Source: SHVO01 sp041919675 (lineage in GTDB: Bacteria; Pseudomonadota; Alphaproteobacteria; Rhodospirillales; Rhodospirillaceae). Taken from it: a DNA stretch of 64,000 nucleotides. Made by a program: the position numbers and the translations under genes. Below are positions 32,650 through 41,048 of the stretch, one piece after another; the stretch's first letter is position 1, and each line of letters starts with the position of its first letter. The notes beneath the pieces were generated by a model, which was not told the origin of the DNA, searched no databases, and worked only from the letters and a program-made list of their open reading frames with translations. The DNA is taken from contig JAYRTJ010000002.1 of the NCBI GenBank assembly GCA_041919675.1, forward strand, positions 31,548 to 95,547. Reading direction: 5' to 3'.

Positions 32650-32712
32650 GCCTGTTCGGCGCGCGCCATGTCGGCGATGTGGAGATGATTTTGAAAAGGT
32701 TCGGGGTCCAAT

Positions 32713-32742
32713 CCGTCATCCCGGCCTTCGCCGGGATGACGG
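32713..32742. repeat. REP-like palindrome (copy 3)
   Basis: A perfect 13-bp stem (32713-32725 with 32730-32742) around CTTC, nearly identical to the palindrome at 6898-6927. It lies in the 100-bp gap between the convergent phosphatase and thpR genes. Confidence 0.87.
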
Positions 32743-32749
32743 CGGCGGT

Positions 32750-33283
32750 TCAAGTAAGAGGGTAGTCTTCCAGCGCCGTGTACACGGAGCCGCCCTTGCC
32801 GGTTTGGCTTTCGAACAGGGTGAACCGATCGACGGTGAAGGGACCCGCCTTGAACAGGTTGTTGCCCTCGATGAAGGACTGAAGGCGGCCGGCTTCGGGT
32901 TTGGTGAGGCGCGCGAGGGTGACGTGCGGCGTGAACTTGCGGCCTTCGGGCGGCTGGCCTGCGCGCGCGACGGCGCTATCGACCTTGTGCTGGAGATGCG
33001 CGAGTTCCGGTGTCAGCGGCACACCGATCCAGAGCGAATGGGCCTTATGGCCTTGGCCGAAGGTGTTGAGGCCCTGAAGCTCGAGATCGAAGGCGGGCGC
33101 TTCGATATGGGAGAGATTGAAATTGATCTCCTCGGCGGTGGGTTCATCGACCTCGCCGATAAAACGCAAGGTGATATGCAGGTTCTCAGGCTCCACCCAG
33201 CGCGCGCCGGGGATGCCGCAGCACATCATGTTGATGCGCGCGACAATGCCGTCGGGCAGCGAGAGAGCGGCGAATAAACGCAA
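32750..33283 (-). CDS. thpR: RNA 2',3'-cyclic phosphodiesterase
   Basis: The 177-residue 2H phosphoesterase has the two HxTx motifs, HITLRFIGEV near residue 36 and HVTLARL near residue 119, and the N-terminal 'MRLFAALSLPD'. It opens 2',3'-cyclic phosphates to 2'-phosphates and can ligate tRNA halves in vitro. It is followed upstream on the same strand by tesA with an 8-bp gap, so the two are probably co-transcribed. Confidence 0.93.
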   Translation of the reverse strand: MRLFAALSLPDGIVARINMMCCGIPGARWVEPENLHITLRFIGEVDEPTAEEINFNLSHIEAPAFDLELQGLNTFGQGHKAHSLWIGVPLTPELAHLQHKVDSAVARAGQPPEGRKFTPHVTLARLTKPEAGRLQSFIEGNNLFKAGPFTVDRFTLFESQTGKGGSVYTALEDYPLT

Positions 33284-33291
33284 GGGTCAGG

Positions 33292-33954
33292 TCACTTCCT
33301 GGCGGAAACTTGGGCGATAAGTTTTTCGACGGACGGCAGAATGCCCTTCACCATCACCTTCACGCCATCCGGGGTCGGGTGAATGCGGTCCGGCTGATTG
33401 AGGGTCGGGATGCCGGCGACGCCGTCGAGGAAGAAGGGATAAAGCAGCGCGTCATTATCTTTCGCGACCGTGGGGAATACGGCGTTGAAGCGGTCGCCGT
33501 AATCCTTGCCGAGATTGGGCGGCGCCATCATGCCGGCGACGAGCACCGGCAGATTGTCCTTTTTGATGCGCTTCACGATGGCGTTCATGCTTTGGAGCGT
33601 CACCGCGGGATCGACGGCGCGCAGGGCGTCGTTGCCGCCGAGGGCGACAATGACGGCATCGGGCTTTTCACCGAGCACCCAGTCGAGGCGCGAGCGGCCG
33701 CCGGTGGTGGTGTCGCCCGAGACGCCGCCCTGGATAATAGCGACGTTATACCCCTTGGCTTTCAGCGCCGCTTCGAGCTGCTGCGGGAAGGAATCCTTAA
33801 GATCGGCCAATCCATATCCGGCGGTGAGGCTGTCGCCCAGCGCAAGAATGCGAACCTGTCCACTTGCCGAAGCGGAGGCCGCCGCCCAAGTAGCACGCTC
33901 AGGGGCGGCTCCGAAGGTGAGCATCATGAAAAGGAAACAGAGGATCTTTCTCAC
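33292..33954 (-). CDS. tesA: Periplasmic arylesterase / TesA-type SGNH hydrolase
   Basis: A 220-residue precursor from the GTG at 33954, with a signal peptide (ILCFLFMMLTFGAAP) and AAGGA about 9 nt upstream. The SGNH blocks are visible: 'ILALGDSLTAGYGL' with the nucleophilic serine, the oxyanion glycine in 'GGVSGDTTTGG', Asn in 'VIVALGGNDALR' and the D-x-x-H dyad in 'PDRIHPTPDG'. It hydrolyses esters or acyl-thioesters in the periplasm. Divergence from ybbA-ybbP is the conserved tesA-ybbAP arrangement seen in many proteobacteria. The frame stays open far upstream on the minus strand, but that part is antisense to ybbA. Confidence 0.93.
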   Translation of the reverse strand: MRKILCFLFMMLTFGAAPERATWAAASASASGQVRILALGDSLTAGYGLADLKDSFPQQLEAALKAKGYNVAIIQGGVSGDTTTGGRSRLDWVLGEKPDAVIVALGGNDALRAVDPAVTLQSMNAIVKRIKKDNLPVLVAGMMAPPNLGKDYGDRFNAVFPTVAKDNDALLYPFFLDGVAGIPTLNQPDRIHPTPDGVKVMVKGILPSVEKLIAQVSARK

Positions 33955-34011
33955 GCGAAGGTATCCTTTGTGTAACAACAACAATGCGGTCACCGTTCCC
34001 GAGGCTGACAA

Positions 34012-34025
34012 TGCGCGCGCGCGCA
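34012..34025. promoter_or_regulatory. Alternating GC tract in the tesA/ybbA divergent region
   Basis: T(GC)6A is a 14-bp self-complementary, strictly alternating purine-pyrimidine tract in the 105-bp intergenic region between tesA and ybbA. Such tracts can adopt unusual DNA forms; no role is shown. Promoter elements for either gene are not clear. Confidence 0.4.
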
Positions 34026-34059
34026 TGATAATGAAAGCGCACACAAACACCCGGTTTAC

Positions 34060-34821
34060 ATGACCCAATCCATTCCCGCCGCCAATATGAAAACGAGTCT
34101 GGAGCGCGCGTCCCCGGACGTTCCGGCGATCGCGCTGAACAACGTGCACCTCACTTTGGCGGGGCCCGCGGGACCGGTCAATATTCTGCGGGGCATCGAT
34201 CTCAACGTCACGCACGGCACCGCGCTTGGCGTGGTCGGGCCTTCGGGCTCCGGCAAGACCACCATGCTGATGATCATCGCCGGGCTCGAGCGCATCTCGT
34301 CGGGCGCCGTGAAAATCGCGGGCACCGACTATGCGGCCATGGATGAAGATAGGCTCGCGCTGTTCCGGCGCGACAATATCGGCATCGTCTTTCAATCTTT
34401 TCATCTGATCCCGACCATGAACGCGCTGGAGAACGTTGCGGTGCCGCTGGAGTTCGCGGGCCGCAAAGATGCGTTCGACATCGCCGAACGGCATCTGCGC
34501 GACGTCGGGCTCGGTCATCGCCTCGATCACTATCCCGGCCAGCTTTCGGGCGGCGAGCAGCAGCGCGTCGCGCTGGCGCGCGCCTTCGCCGTGAAGCCCA
34601 AGATCCTGCTGGCCGACGAGCCGACTGGAAACCTCGACGGCGCCACCGGCCATCACATCATCGATCTTCTGTTCGATCTGCACGACAAGACCGGCACCAC
34701 CTTGGTCCTCATCACCCACGACATGGGCCTCGCGCAGAAATGTGACCGTATCGTGCGCATCGCCGACGGCCTCATCACCGGCGAAGGCCTGCCGGCCACC
34801 CGCGCCGCGCTTTCGGAGTAA
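34060..34821 (+). CDS. ybbA: ABC transporter ATP-binding protein YbbA
   Basis: The 253-residue ATPase of the MacB/LolD/YbbA class has Walker A GPSGSGKTT, the class-typical 'GIVFQSFHLIPTMNALENVAVPLEF', signature LSGGEQQRVALARA, Walker B ILLADEPTGNLD and 'ITHDMGLA'. It partners the FtsX-like permease encoded 6 bp downstream. The complex is thought to act on hydrophobic substrates or in lysophospholipid handling, in line with its link to tesA, but no transport substrate is established. Confidence 0.93.
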   Translation: MTQSIPAANMKTSLERASPDVPAIALNNVHLTLAGPAGPVNILRGIDLNVTHGTALGVVGPSGSGKTTMLMIIAGLERISSGAVKIAGTDYAAMDEDRLALFRRDNIGIVFQSFHLIPTMNALENVAVPLEFAGRKDAFDIAERHLRDVGLGHRLDHYPGQLSGGEQQRVALARAFAVKPKILLADEPTGNLDGATGHHIIDLLFDLHDKTGTTLVLITHDMGLAQKCDRIVRIADGLITGEGLPATRAALSE

Positions 34822-34827
34822 CGACAC

Positions 34828-37374
34828 ATGTCGTCAATCGCCTTCCGCTTCGCCCTTCGGGAACTGCGCGGCGGCATGCGCGGTTTCCGCATCTTCCTCG
34901 CCTGCATCATCATCGGCGTTGCCGCGATCGCGGGCGCGGCCTCGCTCAATCAATCGGTGAAAGCGGGCATCCAGGCGGATGCAAGGCCTCTGTTGGGCGG
35001 CGATCTGCAGATCGACAACGACACCACCGTCGCCACCGGCGAACAGCTCGCCGCGCTCCAAGCGGGCGGCGACGTGACTCACCTGACCCAGATGCGCTCC
35101 ATGGCGAGGGTCGAGAACGAGGCCGGTGAAGTCGGCAGCCGCGGGCTGATCGAACTCAAAGCCGTCGACGGTCTCTATCCGCTGTACGGGGCGTTGACTC
35201 TTGCCCCTGTGATGCCGCTTGGCGAAGCGCTGGCGGAAAAAGACGGCCTGTTCGGCGCGGCCATCGAGCCCGCGCTGATGCCGCGTCTGAAGGTGAATGT
35301 CGGCGATGTCATCAAGATCGGCGAAGCCGCATTCCAGGTCCGCGCCGCCATCACGCACGAGCCGGACCGTTCCATCAGCTTCACCACCATCGGTCCGCGC
35401 GTGCTGATCTCGCACGAAGCGCTGGCGGCGACACAACTCGTCCAGCCGGGAAGCCTGATCGAGCACGAATACAACATCCGCGTGACGGGAAGCAAAACGG
35501 CGGACGCCGTGCGCGCCGATCTGGAAGCGCAATTCCCCAACGCCGGCTGGCGAATCCGCGGCCTCGACCGTGCGGCGGCAGGCCTCGACCGCTTCCTTGA
35601 CAACGTGACTTTGTTCCTGACGCTGGTAGGCCTGACGGCGCTTCTGACGGGCGGCATCGGCGTGGCCAACGCCGTGCGCGCGCATCTGCTCGGACGCCTC
35701 AACACCATCGCCACGCTGAAGTGCCTGGGCGCGCCGGCCGACACCATTTTCGCGATCTATCTGATTCAGCTTTCGTTCCTGGCCGCCGTCGGCATCGTCA
35801 TCGGCCTTCTGATCGGCGCGCTGATTCCCTTCGGCGCGGCGCAGGCCCTCGGCGATGCGTTGCCGGTGGCCGCGAAGTTCGGCCTTTATCCCGCGGCGCT
35901 GCTGCAAGCGGGCGTGTTCGGCATTCTGACCGCCGCGCTGTTCGCCTTGTGGCCGCTGGCGCGCGCCCGCGACATTCCGCCCGTCGCGCTGTTCCGCAAC
36001 GTGCTGGCCGACGAAGGCCGCTGGCCGCGCGGCAAATACATGGCCGCCATCGTGCTGGTCGGCCTTGCGCTGGCGGCGTTCACCGTCGCCACCGCGGAAC
36101 GCAAGATGTACGCGGCGGCTTTTGTCGGCGGCTCCGCCGTCGCCATGGTGCTGTTCAGCTTCGCCGCGCGCGGCGTGATGCGCTTCGCGGCGCGCATGAC
36201 CCAGGGCCGCAACAGCCCGACGGCCGGCCGCCCGAGCTTGCGTCTCGCCTTCGCCAATCTCTATCGCCCCGGTTCGCCGACGATGTCGGTGGTCCTGTCC
36301 TTAGGCTTGGGGCTTTCCGTGCTGGTGGCCATCGCGCTTTTGGAATCCAATCTCAACAAACAGCTGGCCGATGGTTTGCCGAGCGACGCGCCGAGCATGT
36401 TCTTCGTCGACATCCAGCCGAATCAGGAAGAAGAGTTCCGCAAGATCGTCACGGACATGCCGGGCGTGAACAAGGTGCTGACGGCGGCGATGATCCGCGC
36501 GCGCGTGACGCAGGTGAACGGCATTCCATCCGAAGAGTATATGAAGACGCACGGCGAAAGCTGGCTCCTGCGCGGCGATCGCGGCATCACCTATTCCGAG
36601 ACGCTGCCGGAAAACGCGCGCCTCGCCGCCGGCGCATGGTGGCCGGCCGGCTACGAAGGCGAGTTCCTGGCGTCCATCGACGCAAGCGGCGCCGAAGCGG
36701 GCGATCTGAAACTCGGGGATACGATCACGGTTCAAGTCCTGGGGCGCGATGTGACGGCGAAGATCGCGAGCCTGCGCGATATCAGCTGGCAGTCGGGCGC
36801 CATGAACTTCGGCATCATCTTGTCCCCCAACGCCTTGCGCGGCGCGCCGGCCATGTTCCTGGCCACCGCGAACACCGACCCCGGCACCGAGGAGAAGATC
36901 GAGACCGCCGTTCTTAACGCGCTGCCGAACGTCACGGTGGTTCAAGTGCGCGCGGCGCTCGAGACCTTGAAGAACGTCCTTGGAACTTTAAGCATCGCGG
37001 TGCGTCTCACCGCCGGCGTCGCATTGGTCGCCGGCGCGCTGGTGCTGGCGGGCGCGATTGCCGCCGGTCATTCCCGGCGCATCTATGAGTCCGTGGTGCT
37101 GAAGGTGCTTGGCGCCACGCGAGCCGACGTCCTCAAAGCCTTTGTGTTCGAATACCTGCTGCTGGGCCTGGCCACCGGCCTGATCGCGGCGGTGGTCGGT
37201 GGATTGGCCGCCTTCGGGGTGGTTCACGAGCTGATGGAAATCAAATGGTCGCTCGATCTGACGGTCATCGCGACGGTCATCGCGGCGTGCATCGGGGTCA
37301 CGCTTTTCGCCGGTTTCACCGGCACCTGGCGAGCGATGGGCATCAAGGCGGCACCCCTGTTACGTAATGAATAG
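34828..37374 (+). CDS. ybbP: FtsX-like ABC permease YbbP
   Basis: The 848-residue membrane protein has about ten transmembrane helices: one at the N-terminus (FRIFLACIIIGVAAIAGAA), a block of three to four at about 250-390 with the FtsX motif 'LLTGGIGVANAVRAHLLGRLNTIATLKCLGA', two to three around 405-500, and a second FtsX block at the C-terminus (AGALVLAGAIAAGHSRRIYE...KVLGATRADVLKAF). Large periplasmic domains separate them. It forms a complex with YbbA, 6 bp upstream. Length fits the YbbP/DUF214 family (about 800-850 aa). Confidence 0.93.
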   Translation: MSSIAFRFALRELRGGMRGFRIFLACIIIGVAAIAGAASLNQSVKAGIQADARPLLGGDLQIDNDTTVATGEQLAALQAGGDVTHLTQMRSMARVENEAGEVGSRGLIELKAVDGLYPLYGALTLAPVMPLGEALAEKDGLFGAAIEPALMPRLKVNVGDVIKIGEAAFQVRAAITHEPDRSISFTTIGPRVLISHEALAATQLVQPGSLIEHEYNIRVTGSKTADAVRADLEAQFPNAGWRIRGLDRAAAGLDRFLDNVTLFLTLVGLTALLTGGIGVANAVRAHLLGRLNTIATLKCLGAPADTIFAIYLIQLSFLAAVGIVIGLLIGALIPFGAAQALGDALPVAAKFGLYPAALLQAGVFGILTAALFALWPLARARDIPPVALFRNVLADEGRWPRGKYMAAIVLVGLALAAFTVATAERKMYAAAFVGGSAVAMVLFSFAARGVMRFAARMTQGRNSPTAGRPSLRLAFANLYRPGSPTMSVVLSLGLGLSVLVAIALLESNLNKQLADGLPSDAPSMFFVDIQPNQEEEFRKIVTDMPGVNKVLTAAMIRARVTQVNGIPSEEYMKTHGESWLLRGDRGITYSETLPENARLAAGAWWPAGYEGEFLASIDASGAEAGDLKLGDTITVQVLGRDVTAKIASLRDISWQSGAMNFGIILSPNALRGAPAMFLATANTDPGTEEKIETAVLNALPNVTVVQVRAALETLKNVLGTLSIAVRLTAGVALVAGALVLAGAIAAGHSRRIYESVVLKVLGATRADVLKAFVFEYLLLGLATGLIAAVVGGLAAFGVVHELMEIKWSLDLTVIATVIAACIGVTLFAGFTGTWRAMGIKAAPLLRNE

Positions 37375-37529
37375 TAACATCTTGTAACAAAAGAGCTTTT
37401 TTCGCCCGTTCCGGCCTTAAACTTTCTTCGGCGTTGCCCGATTTCGGTTGCAGGGGGCCCCATCTCCCCCAATATAGAGCGAGCTCCCGGCCGTTGTGGG
37501 GGCACTGATTTCATTCGTGAGGACGAAAA

Positions 37530-38279
37530 ATGGCTACTGAAGCTGATCGCAGGGTTTATGGCGCCGGCGTTGGGACGGCGGAAGCCGCCCAGATCGACGT
37601 CGGCCTGCGCCAGTACATGCTGCGGGTCTACAACTACATGGCCTCCGGCCTGTTCCTGTCGGGCATCGTCGCGCTGCTGGTGAACAACAGCAGCCTCTCG
37701 GAGCTCTTCTTCCGCGCCACCGAAACCGGCCGCCCGGGTTACACCGGTCTCGGTCTGTTGGCCGTGTTCGGCCCGATCGGCATCCTGCTCGCCATGCAGT
37801 TCGGCGCGCAGCGCATGAAAGCTTCGACTCTCCAGATCTTGTACTGGGCGTTCGTGGGCACCATGGGGGTCGGCTTGTCGACCATTCTGATGGTCTACAC
37901 CGGCGTGAGCGTGATGCGCGTGTTCTTCATCACCGCCATCGCTTTCGCCAGCCTGTCGCTGTACGGCTACACCACGCAGCGCAATCTGTCGGCCTTCGGC
38001 ACGTTCCTGATCATGGGCCTGGTCGGCCTTCTGATCGCGAGCATCGTGAACATATTCATGCAGAGCACGATGATGCACTTCATCATCTCGGCGGTCGGCG
38101 TACTGATCTTCGCGGGTCTGACGGCGTTCAACACCCAGCAGATCAAGAACACCTACTTCCATGTCGGCGGCACCGGCTTTGCCGAACACGCCGCGATCAT
38201 GGGAGCGGTAACGCTCTATCTGGACTTCATCAACCTGTTCCAGTTCCTGCTGCAGTTCCTCGGACAGCGCAGAGACTAA
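37530..38279 (+). CDS. Bax inhibitor-1 / YccA family membrane protein
   Basis: The 249-residue protein has seven predicted helices. The family-typical features are 'VYNYMASGLFLSGIVALLV', the cytosolic 'FGAQRMKASTLQILYW' and the C-terminal 'GLTAFNTQQIKNTY...AIMGAVTLYLDFINLFQFLLQFLG', where the conserved aspartates of the TMBIM calcium-leak site lie. It belongs to the YbhL/YccA group, which interacts with FtsH or leaks protons/calcium. A clear Shine-Dalgarno (GAGGACG) precedes the ATG and a strong terminator follows. Confidence 0.92.
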   Translation: MATEADRRVYGAGVGTAEAAQIDVGLRQYMLRVYNYMASGLFLSGIVALLVNNSSLSELFFRATETGRPGYTGLGLLAVFGPIGILLAMQFGAQRMKASTLQILYWAFVGTMGVGLSTILMVYTGVSVMRVFFITAIAFASLSLYGYTTQRNLSAFGTFLIMGLVGLLIASIVNIFMQSTMMHFIISAVGVLIFAGLTAFNTQQIKNTYFHVGGTGFAEHAAIMGAVTLYLDFINLFQFLLQFLGQRRD

Positions 38280-38295
38280 ACAGAGAGTTCGAACG

Positions 38296-38328
38296 AAAAA
38301 GCCCGGGTGGAAACACCCGGGCTTTTTT
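38296..38328 (+). terminator. Intrinsic terminator after the Bax inhibitor-1 gene
   Basis: GCCCGGGTG (38301-38309) pairs with CACCCGGGC (38314-38322) around GAAA. It is flanked by an A-run (38296-38300) and a T-run (38323-38328), so the signal is effective on both strands and could also serve the small minus-strand gene. Confidence 0.93.
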
Positions 38329-38344
38329 ATTTTCTGCCGATTTT

Positions 38345-38506
38345 CTAGCGCGCGTGCCGATCGCCGCCCGCTTCCAATTCCCTCAAATAATTCTCCATAT
38401 CGCTCAGAAGCTTCTCGAGCTTCCTGCGCGTCTCGGGATCCGCGTCCGCCCGCAGGCGTTTCACGGTCTCGATATGCTCTTTCAAACGATCAATGCGATT
38501 TTCCAT
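38345..38506 (-). CDS. Small coiled-coil protein, function unknown
   Basis: A 53-residue, highly charged helix-forming peptide (MENRIDRLKEHIETVKRLR...ETRRKLEKLLSDMENYLRELEAG) with heptad-like leucines. The ATG at 38506 has GGAG 5 nt upstream; the reading frame extends ten codons further without a better site. It ends just beyond the bidirectional terminator at 38296-38328. I do not recognise a family. A short dimeric cytosolic protein is the most that can be said. Confidence 0.6.
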   Translation of the reverse strand: MENRIDRLKEHIETVKRLRADADPETRRKLEKLLSDMENYLRELEAGGDRHAR

Positions 38507-38630
38507 ACGCGCTCCAGCCCGGACGCGCGCGTGCATAGAAGCTCCGGGCCTCAGGCGGGGATTACGTATTTGGAACGTGTGCGTAACGCAGACGTTGTGC
38601 GCGCGGCGCGGGAACGGCTCTCAAAATGCA

Positions 38631-38663
38631 ATGAGCCCGCCAGGCTTTGCCGGGCGGGCTCAT
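38631..38663 (-). terminator. Hairpin downstream of ppa
   Basis: ATGAGCCCGCC (38631-38641) pairs with GGCGGGCTCAT (38653-38663). The loop itself continues the stem (GGC with GCC) around TTT with one mismatch. On the minus strand it follows the ppa stop by 23 nt and is trailed by a partly T-rich TTGCATTTTG, so it probably terminates ppa. Confidence 0.65.
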
Positions 38664-38686
38664 GATCCAGGGCTTTCGCGAAGAAC

Positions 38687-39235
38687 TTACTTCGCGCCGT
38701 TCTTCTTGGCTTCCTCGGCGAGGGCGAGGCCGTCGCGGATCAATTTGCGCGCGGCATCCGGGCCGACCCATTCCACGATGGTCACCCACTTGCCCTTTTC
38801 CAGATCCTTATAGTGCTGGAAGAAGTGCGCGATCTGTTCGGTGAGGATCGGTGGCAGGTCGGCGTAGGTTTCAACGCCGGTGTAGAACGGATGCAGGCGG
38901 TCCACCGGGACCGCGATGAGCTTTTCGTCCGGGCCCGCTTCGTCCTTCATGAGCAGCGCGCCGATGGGGCGGCAGCGGATGACCGCGCCGGGGACCACGG
39001 GCGTGTGGCTGACGACGAGCACGTCGCATGGATCGCCGTCACCGGAAAGCGTGTGCGGAATGAAACCATAGTTGGCCGGATATTGCATGGCCGTGTGCAG
39101 GAAGCGGTCGACGAAGAGCGCGCCCGAGTCCTTATCCAGTTCATACTTCACCGGATAACCGCCTTGCGGGATTTCGATGAGAACGTGGATGTCGTCGGGA
39201 GGATTCGGTCCTGCCGATATCTTTGAAATGTCCAT
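38687..39235 (-). CDS. ppa: Inorganic pyrophosphatase (family I)
   Basis: The 182-residue family I PPase hydrolyses pyrophosphate to drive biosynthesis. It shows 'IEIPQGGYPVKYELDKDSGALFVDRFLHTAMQYPANYGFIPHT', the metal-binding 'DGDPCDVLVV' with its aspartates, and 'MKDEAGPDEKLIAVP' with the conserved D..D..K. The lysine normally in 'S..KYE' is represented by V-K-Y-E. Length is standard (about 175-180 aa). It stands alone between the small coiled-coil gene and tRNA-Thr. Confidence 0.97.
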   Translation of the reverse strand: MDISKISAGPNPPDDIHVLIEIPQGGYPVKYELDKDSGALFVDRFLHTAMQYPANYGFIPHTLSGDGDPCDVLVVSHTPVVPGAVIRCRPIGALLMKDEAGPDEKLIAVPVDRLHPFYTGVETYADLPPILTEQIAHFFQHYKDLEKGKWVTIVEWVGPDAARKLIRDGLALAEEAKKNGAK

Positions 39236-39360
39236 GCTACCTGTTCTTAAAAAACACTCAGCGGCGGAGCCGCTCGCTTAAAGTCGGGAAATATCGAGGG
39301 AAGGAGTCGTTCGTCAGGTCCACCAATCTCAGCCGGGCCTTCCCCTCTCCTCCTCCGGGG

Positions 39361-39383
39361 CATTTTCCGCGAAGCGGAAAATG
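39361..39383 (-). terminator. Hairpin at the 3' end of tRNA-Thr
   Basis: CATTTTCCGC (39361-39370) and GCGGAAAATG (39374-39383) form a perfect 10-bp stem with a 3-nt loop. On the minus strand the stem begins within the tRNA's CCA end. It may end tRNA transcription or guide 3' processing. Confidence 0.5.
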
Positions 39384-39456
39384 GTGCCGACGCGCGGAAT
39401 TGAACCGCGGGCCTACTGATTACGAATCAGTTGCTCTACCCCTGAGCTACGTCGGC
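39382..39456 (-). tRNA. tRNA-Thr (anticodon CGT)
   Basis: On the minus strand the 75-nt sequence folds as a full cloverleaf: acceptor GCCGACG pairing with CGTCGGC, a D-arm with GCTC...GAGC, anticodon stem ACTGA/TCAGT around TTCGTAA giving anticodon CGT, and a T-arm with GTTCAATTC. The CCA end is encoded in the DNA. It reads ACG threonine codons. Confidence 0.96.
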
Positions 39457-39549
39457 ACGGGACCAAGTGAAGCCACCCGGTCAGGGCGGCGGGACAATAT
39501 GTGTTTCGCCCCCCGGACGCAAGGGTTCCAACCGGGGGTGAAAGCGTTG

Positions 39550-39596
39550 AAAAATCCCCCGGATTCGAGCCACTTGCTCGGATTCAGGGGATTTTT
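39550..39596. terminator. Strong bidirectional terminator-like hairpin without an assigned gene
   Basis: AAAAATCCCC (39550-39559) pairs with GGGGATTTTT (39587-39596). Inside, CGAGC (39566-39570) pairs with GCTCG (39576-39580) and adjoining GGATT/GATTC bases partly pair. The A-run and T-run make it an intrinsic terminator on both strands. No gene ends here on the plus strand, and the tRNA on the minus strand starts beyond it, so its transcript is unknown. Confidence 0.7.
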
Positions 39597-39700
39597 AACG
39601 AGCCGCGCGCGGGCGCAAAAACCGGACCCACTTTTTGCTGCGCGCGGCCTTGTTAAAGGCGTATGAACAGAAGTTCCTGCTAAAGAATCTGAGGGTTCCG

Positions 39701-40936
39701 ATGGCCAACTCGGGCTGGGAGCATGTGGACGTTGCGATCGTGGGGGCCGGCCTCGTGGGCGGGACCCTCGGCTGTGCCCTGGCCAGCCACGGGGTGAAAA
39801 CCGTCCTGGTCGACCAGTTCGATCCCGGCGCGATGACGGAAGGGCGATTCGACGGCCGGGCTTCGGCGGTGGCGGCCGGTGGACAGCGCCTGCTGTCCAC
39901 CATCGGGGTTTGGCCGCATCTGACCGGCCACAGCGAGCCCATTCGCGAAATCCGCGTCTCCGACGGCGATGCGCCGCTGTTTCTGCATTACGCCTATACC
40001 GACGTCGGCGATGAGTTCCTCGGCAACATGGCCGAGAATCGCCACCTGCGCATGGCGGCCTTCGCGCGCATGAAGGAATTGGAAAGCACGCTGCGGCTGA
40101 TCGCGCCCGCGGGCATCTCGCATATGAGCGAGAGCAGCGACGCCGCCACCTTGCACTTGAGCGACGGCCGCGAGATCCGCGCGGCGCTCGTTGTCACGGC
40201 CGAGGGACGTCAATCGAAACTGCGCGAAGCCGCCGGCATCAAATTGACCGGGTGGAGCTATTCGCAAGTCGCCATCGTCGCCACCATCGGCCATGAGAAA
40301 CCCCACAACGGTATCGCGCATGAGCGCTTCCTGCCGGCGGGGCCGTTCGCGATCCTGCCGCTGCCGGACGACGCGGGCGTCCACCGCTCATCGCTGGTGT
40401 GGACCGAACGGGCCGGGTCCGTGAGCGCTTATCTGGCGCTGAACGACGCGCATTTTCTGGCGGAGATCGACGAACGCGTGGGCGGCTTCCTGGGCCGCCT
40501 GTCCCTGATCGGCCCCCGCTTCAGCTACCCGCTCAGCTTGCAGTTCGCACACACTTATACCAAGGGCCGGCTCGTTCTCGTGGGCGATGCCGCACACGGA
40601 ATCCATCCCATCGCCGGCCAAGGCGTCAATTTGGGTTACCGCGATGTCGCGGCGCTGACGGAAGCGATCGTGGATGCGAGGCGGCTTGGCCTGGATATCG
40701 CCAATCCGGATGTGCTGGGCCGGTATGAGCGGTGGCGCCGCGCCGACAATATGATGATGGCCGGTGTAACAGACGTTTTGACTCGCCTGTTCTCGAACGA
40801 CCTCGCGCCGATCAAAGCCGCGCGCGATGTGGGCCTCGCGTTCGTCAATCGCGTCCCGCCCTTGAAGCGCGCCTTCATGCGCCACGCCATGGGCACGACC
40901 GGCGATCTGCCGCGCTTGATGCGCGCGCCTTTGTAA
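39701..40936 (+). CDS. ubiH: UbiH/UbiF/COQ6-family FAD-dependent ubiquinone-pathway hydroxylase
   Basis: The product, 411 aa from ATG 39701 (GAGGG 6 nt upstream), has the FAD-binding 'VDVAIVGAGLVGGTLGCALASHG', the group's 'DGRASAVAAGGQRLL' region and the second FAD motif 'GRLVLVGDAAHGIHPIAGQGVNLGYRDVAALTEAI' characteristic of UbiH/COQ6 monooxygenases. It hydroxylates the aromatic ring during ubiquinone synthesis. Alphaproteobacteria use UbiL/UbiM/UbiH variants with different regioselectivity, so the ring position is open. The longest frame starts at 39635 in the terminator region and is not used. Confidence 0.9.
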   Translation: MANSGWEHVDVAIVGAGLVGGTLGCALASHGVKTVLVDQFDPGAMTEGRFDGRASAVAAGGQRLLSTIGVWPHLTGHSEPIREIRVSDGDAPLFLHYAYTDVGDEFLGNMAENRHLRMAAFARMKELESTLRLIAPAGISHMSESSDAATLHLSDGREIRAALVVTAEGRQSKLREAAGIKLTGWSYSQVAIVATIGHEKPHNGIAHERFLPAGPFAILPLPDDAGVHRSSLVWTERAGSVSAYLALNDAHFLAEIDERVGGFLGRLSLIGPRFSYPLSLQFAHTYTKGRLVLVGDAAHGIHPIAGQGVNLGYRDVAALTEAIVDARRLGLDIANPDVLGRYERWRRADNMMMAGVTDVLTRLFSNDLAPIKAARDVGLAFVNRVPPLKRAFMRHAMGTTGDLPRLMRAPL

Positions 40937-40984
40937 CTCGCGCCCTTAATACGGGAATCCCTACTGGCTCATTCGTGCGAGAGC

Positions 40985-41023
40985 GGGCGAACCTATTCGC
41001 CCCTGTGGTGCGTTATGTACGCA
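40985..41023 (+). promoter_or_regulatory. Two small hairpins in the otsB leader
   Basis: GGGCGAA (40985-40991) pairs with TTCGCCC (40996-41002) around CCTA, and TGCGT (41009-41013) pairs with ACGCA (41019-41023) around five bases. Both lie 25-65 nt before the otsB ATG. They could be leader structures or operator half-sites; evidence is structural only. Confidence 0.35.
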
Positions 41024-41048
41024 ACCCTCTCACAAGCCTGCGAGCCGT

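Noticed and set aside
33955..34827. Extension of tesA by 291 codons on the minus strand
   Set aside because: It is entirely antisense to ybbA and the intergenic region; the GTG at 33954 begins a proper signal peptide.
37375..37420. AAAAG-AG-CTTTTTT considered as a terminator for ybbP
   Set aside because: The stem would have only five A-T-rich pairs and a 2-nt loop, too weak to support.
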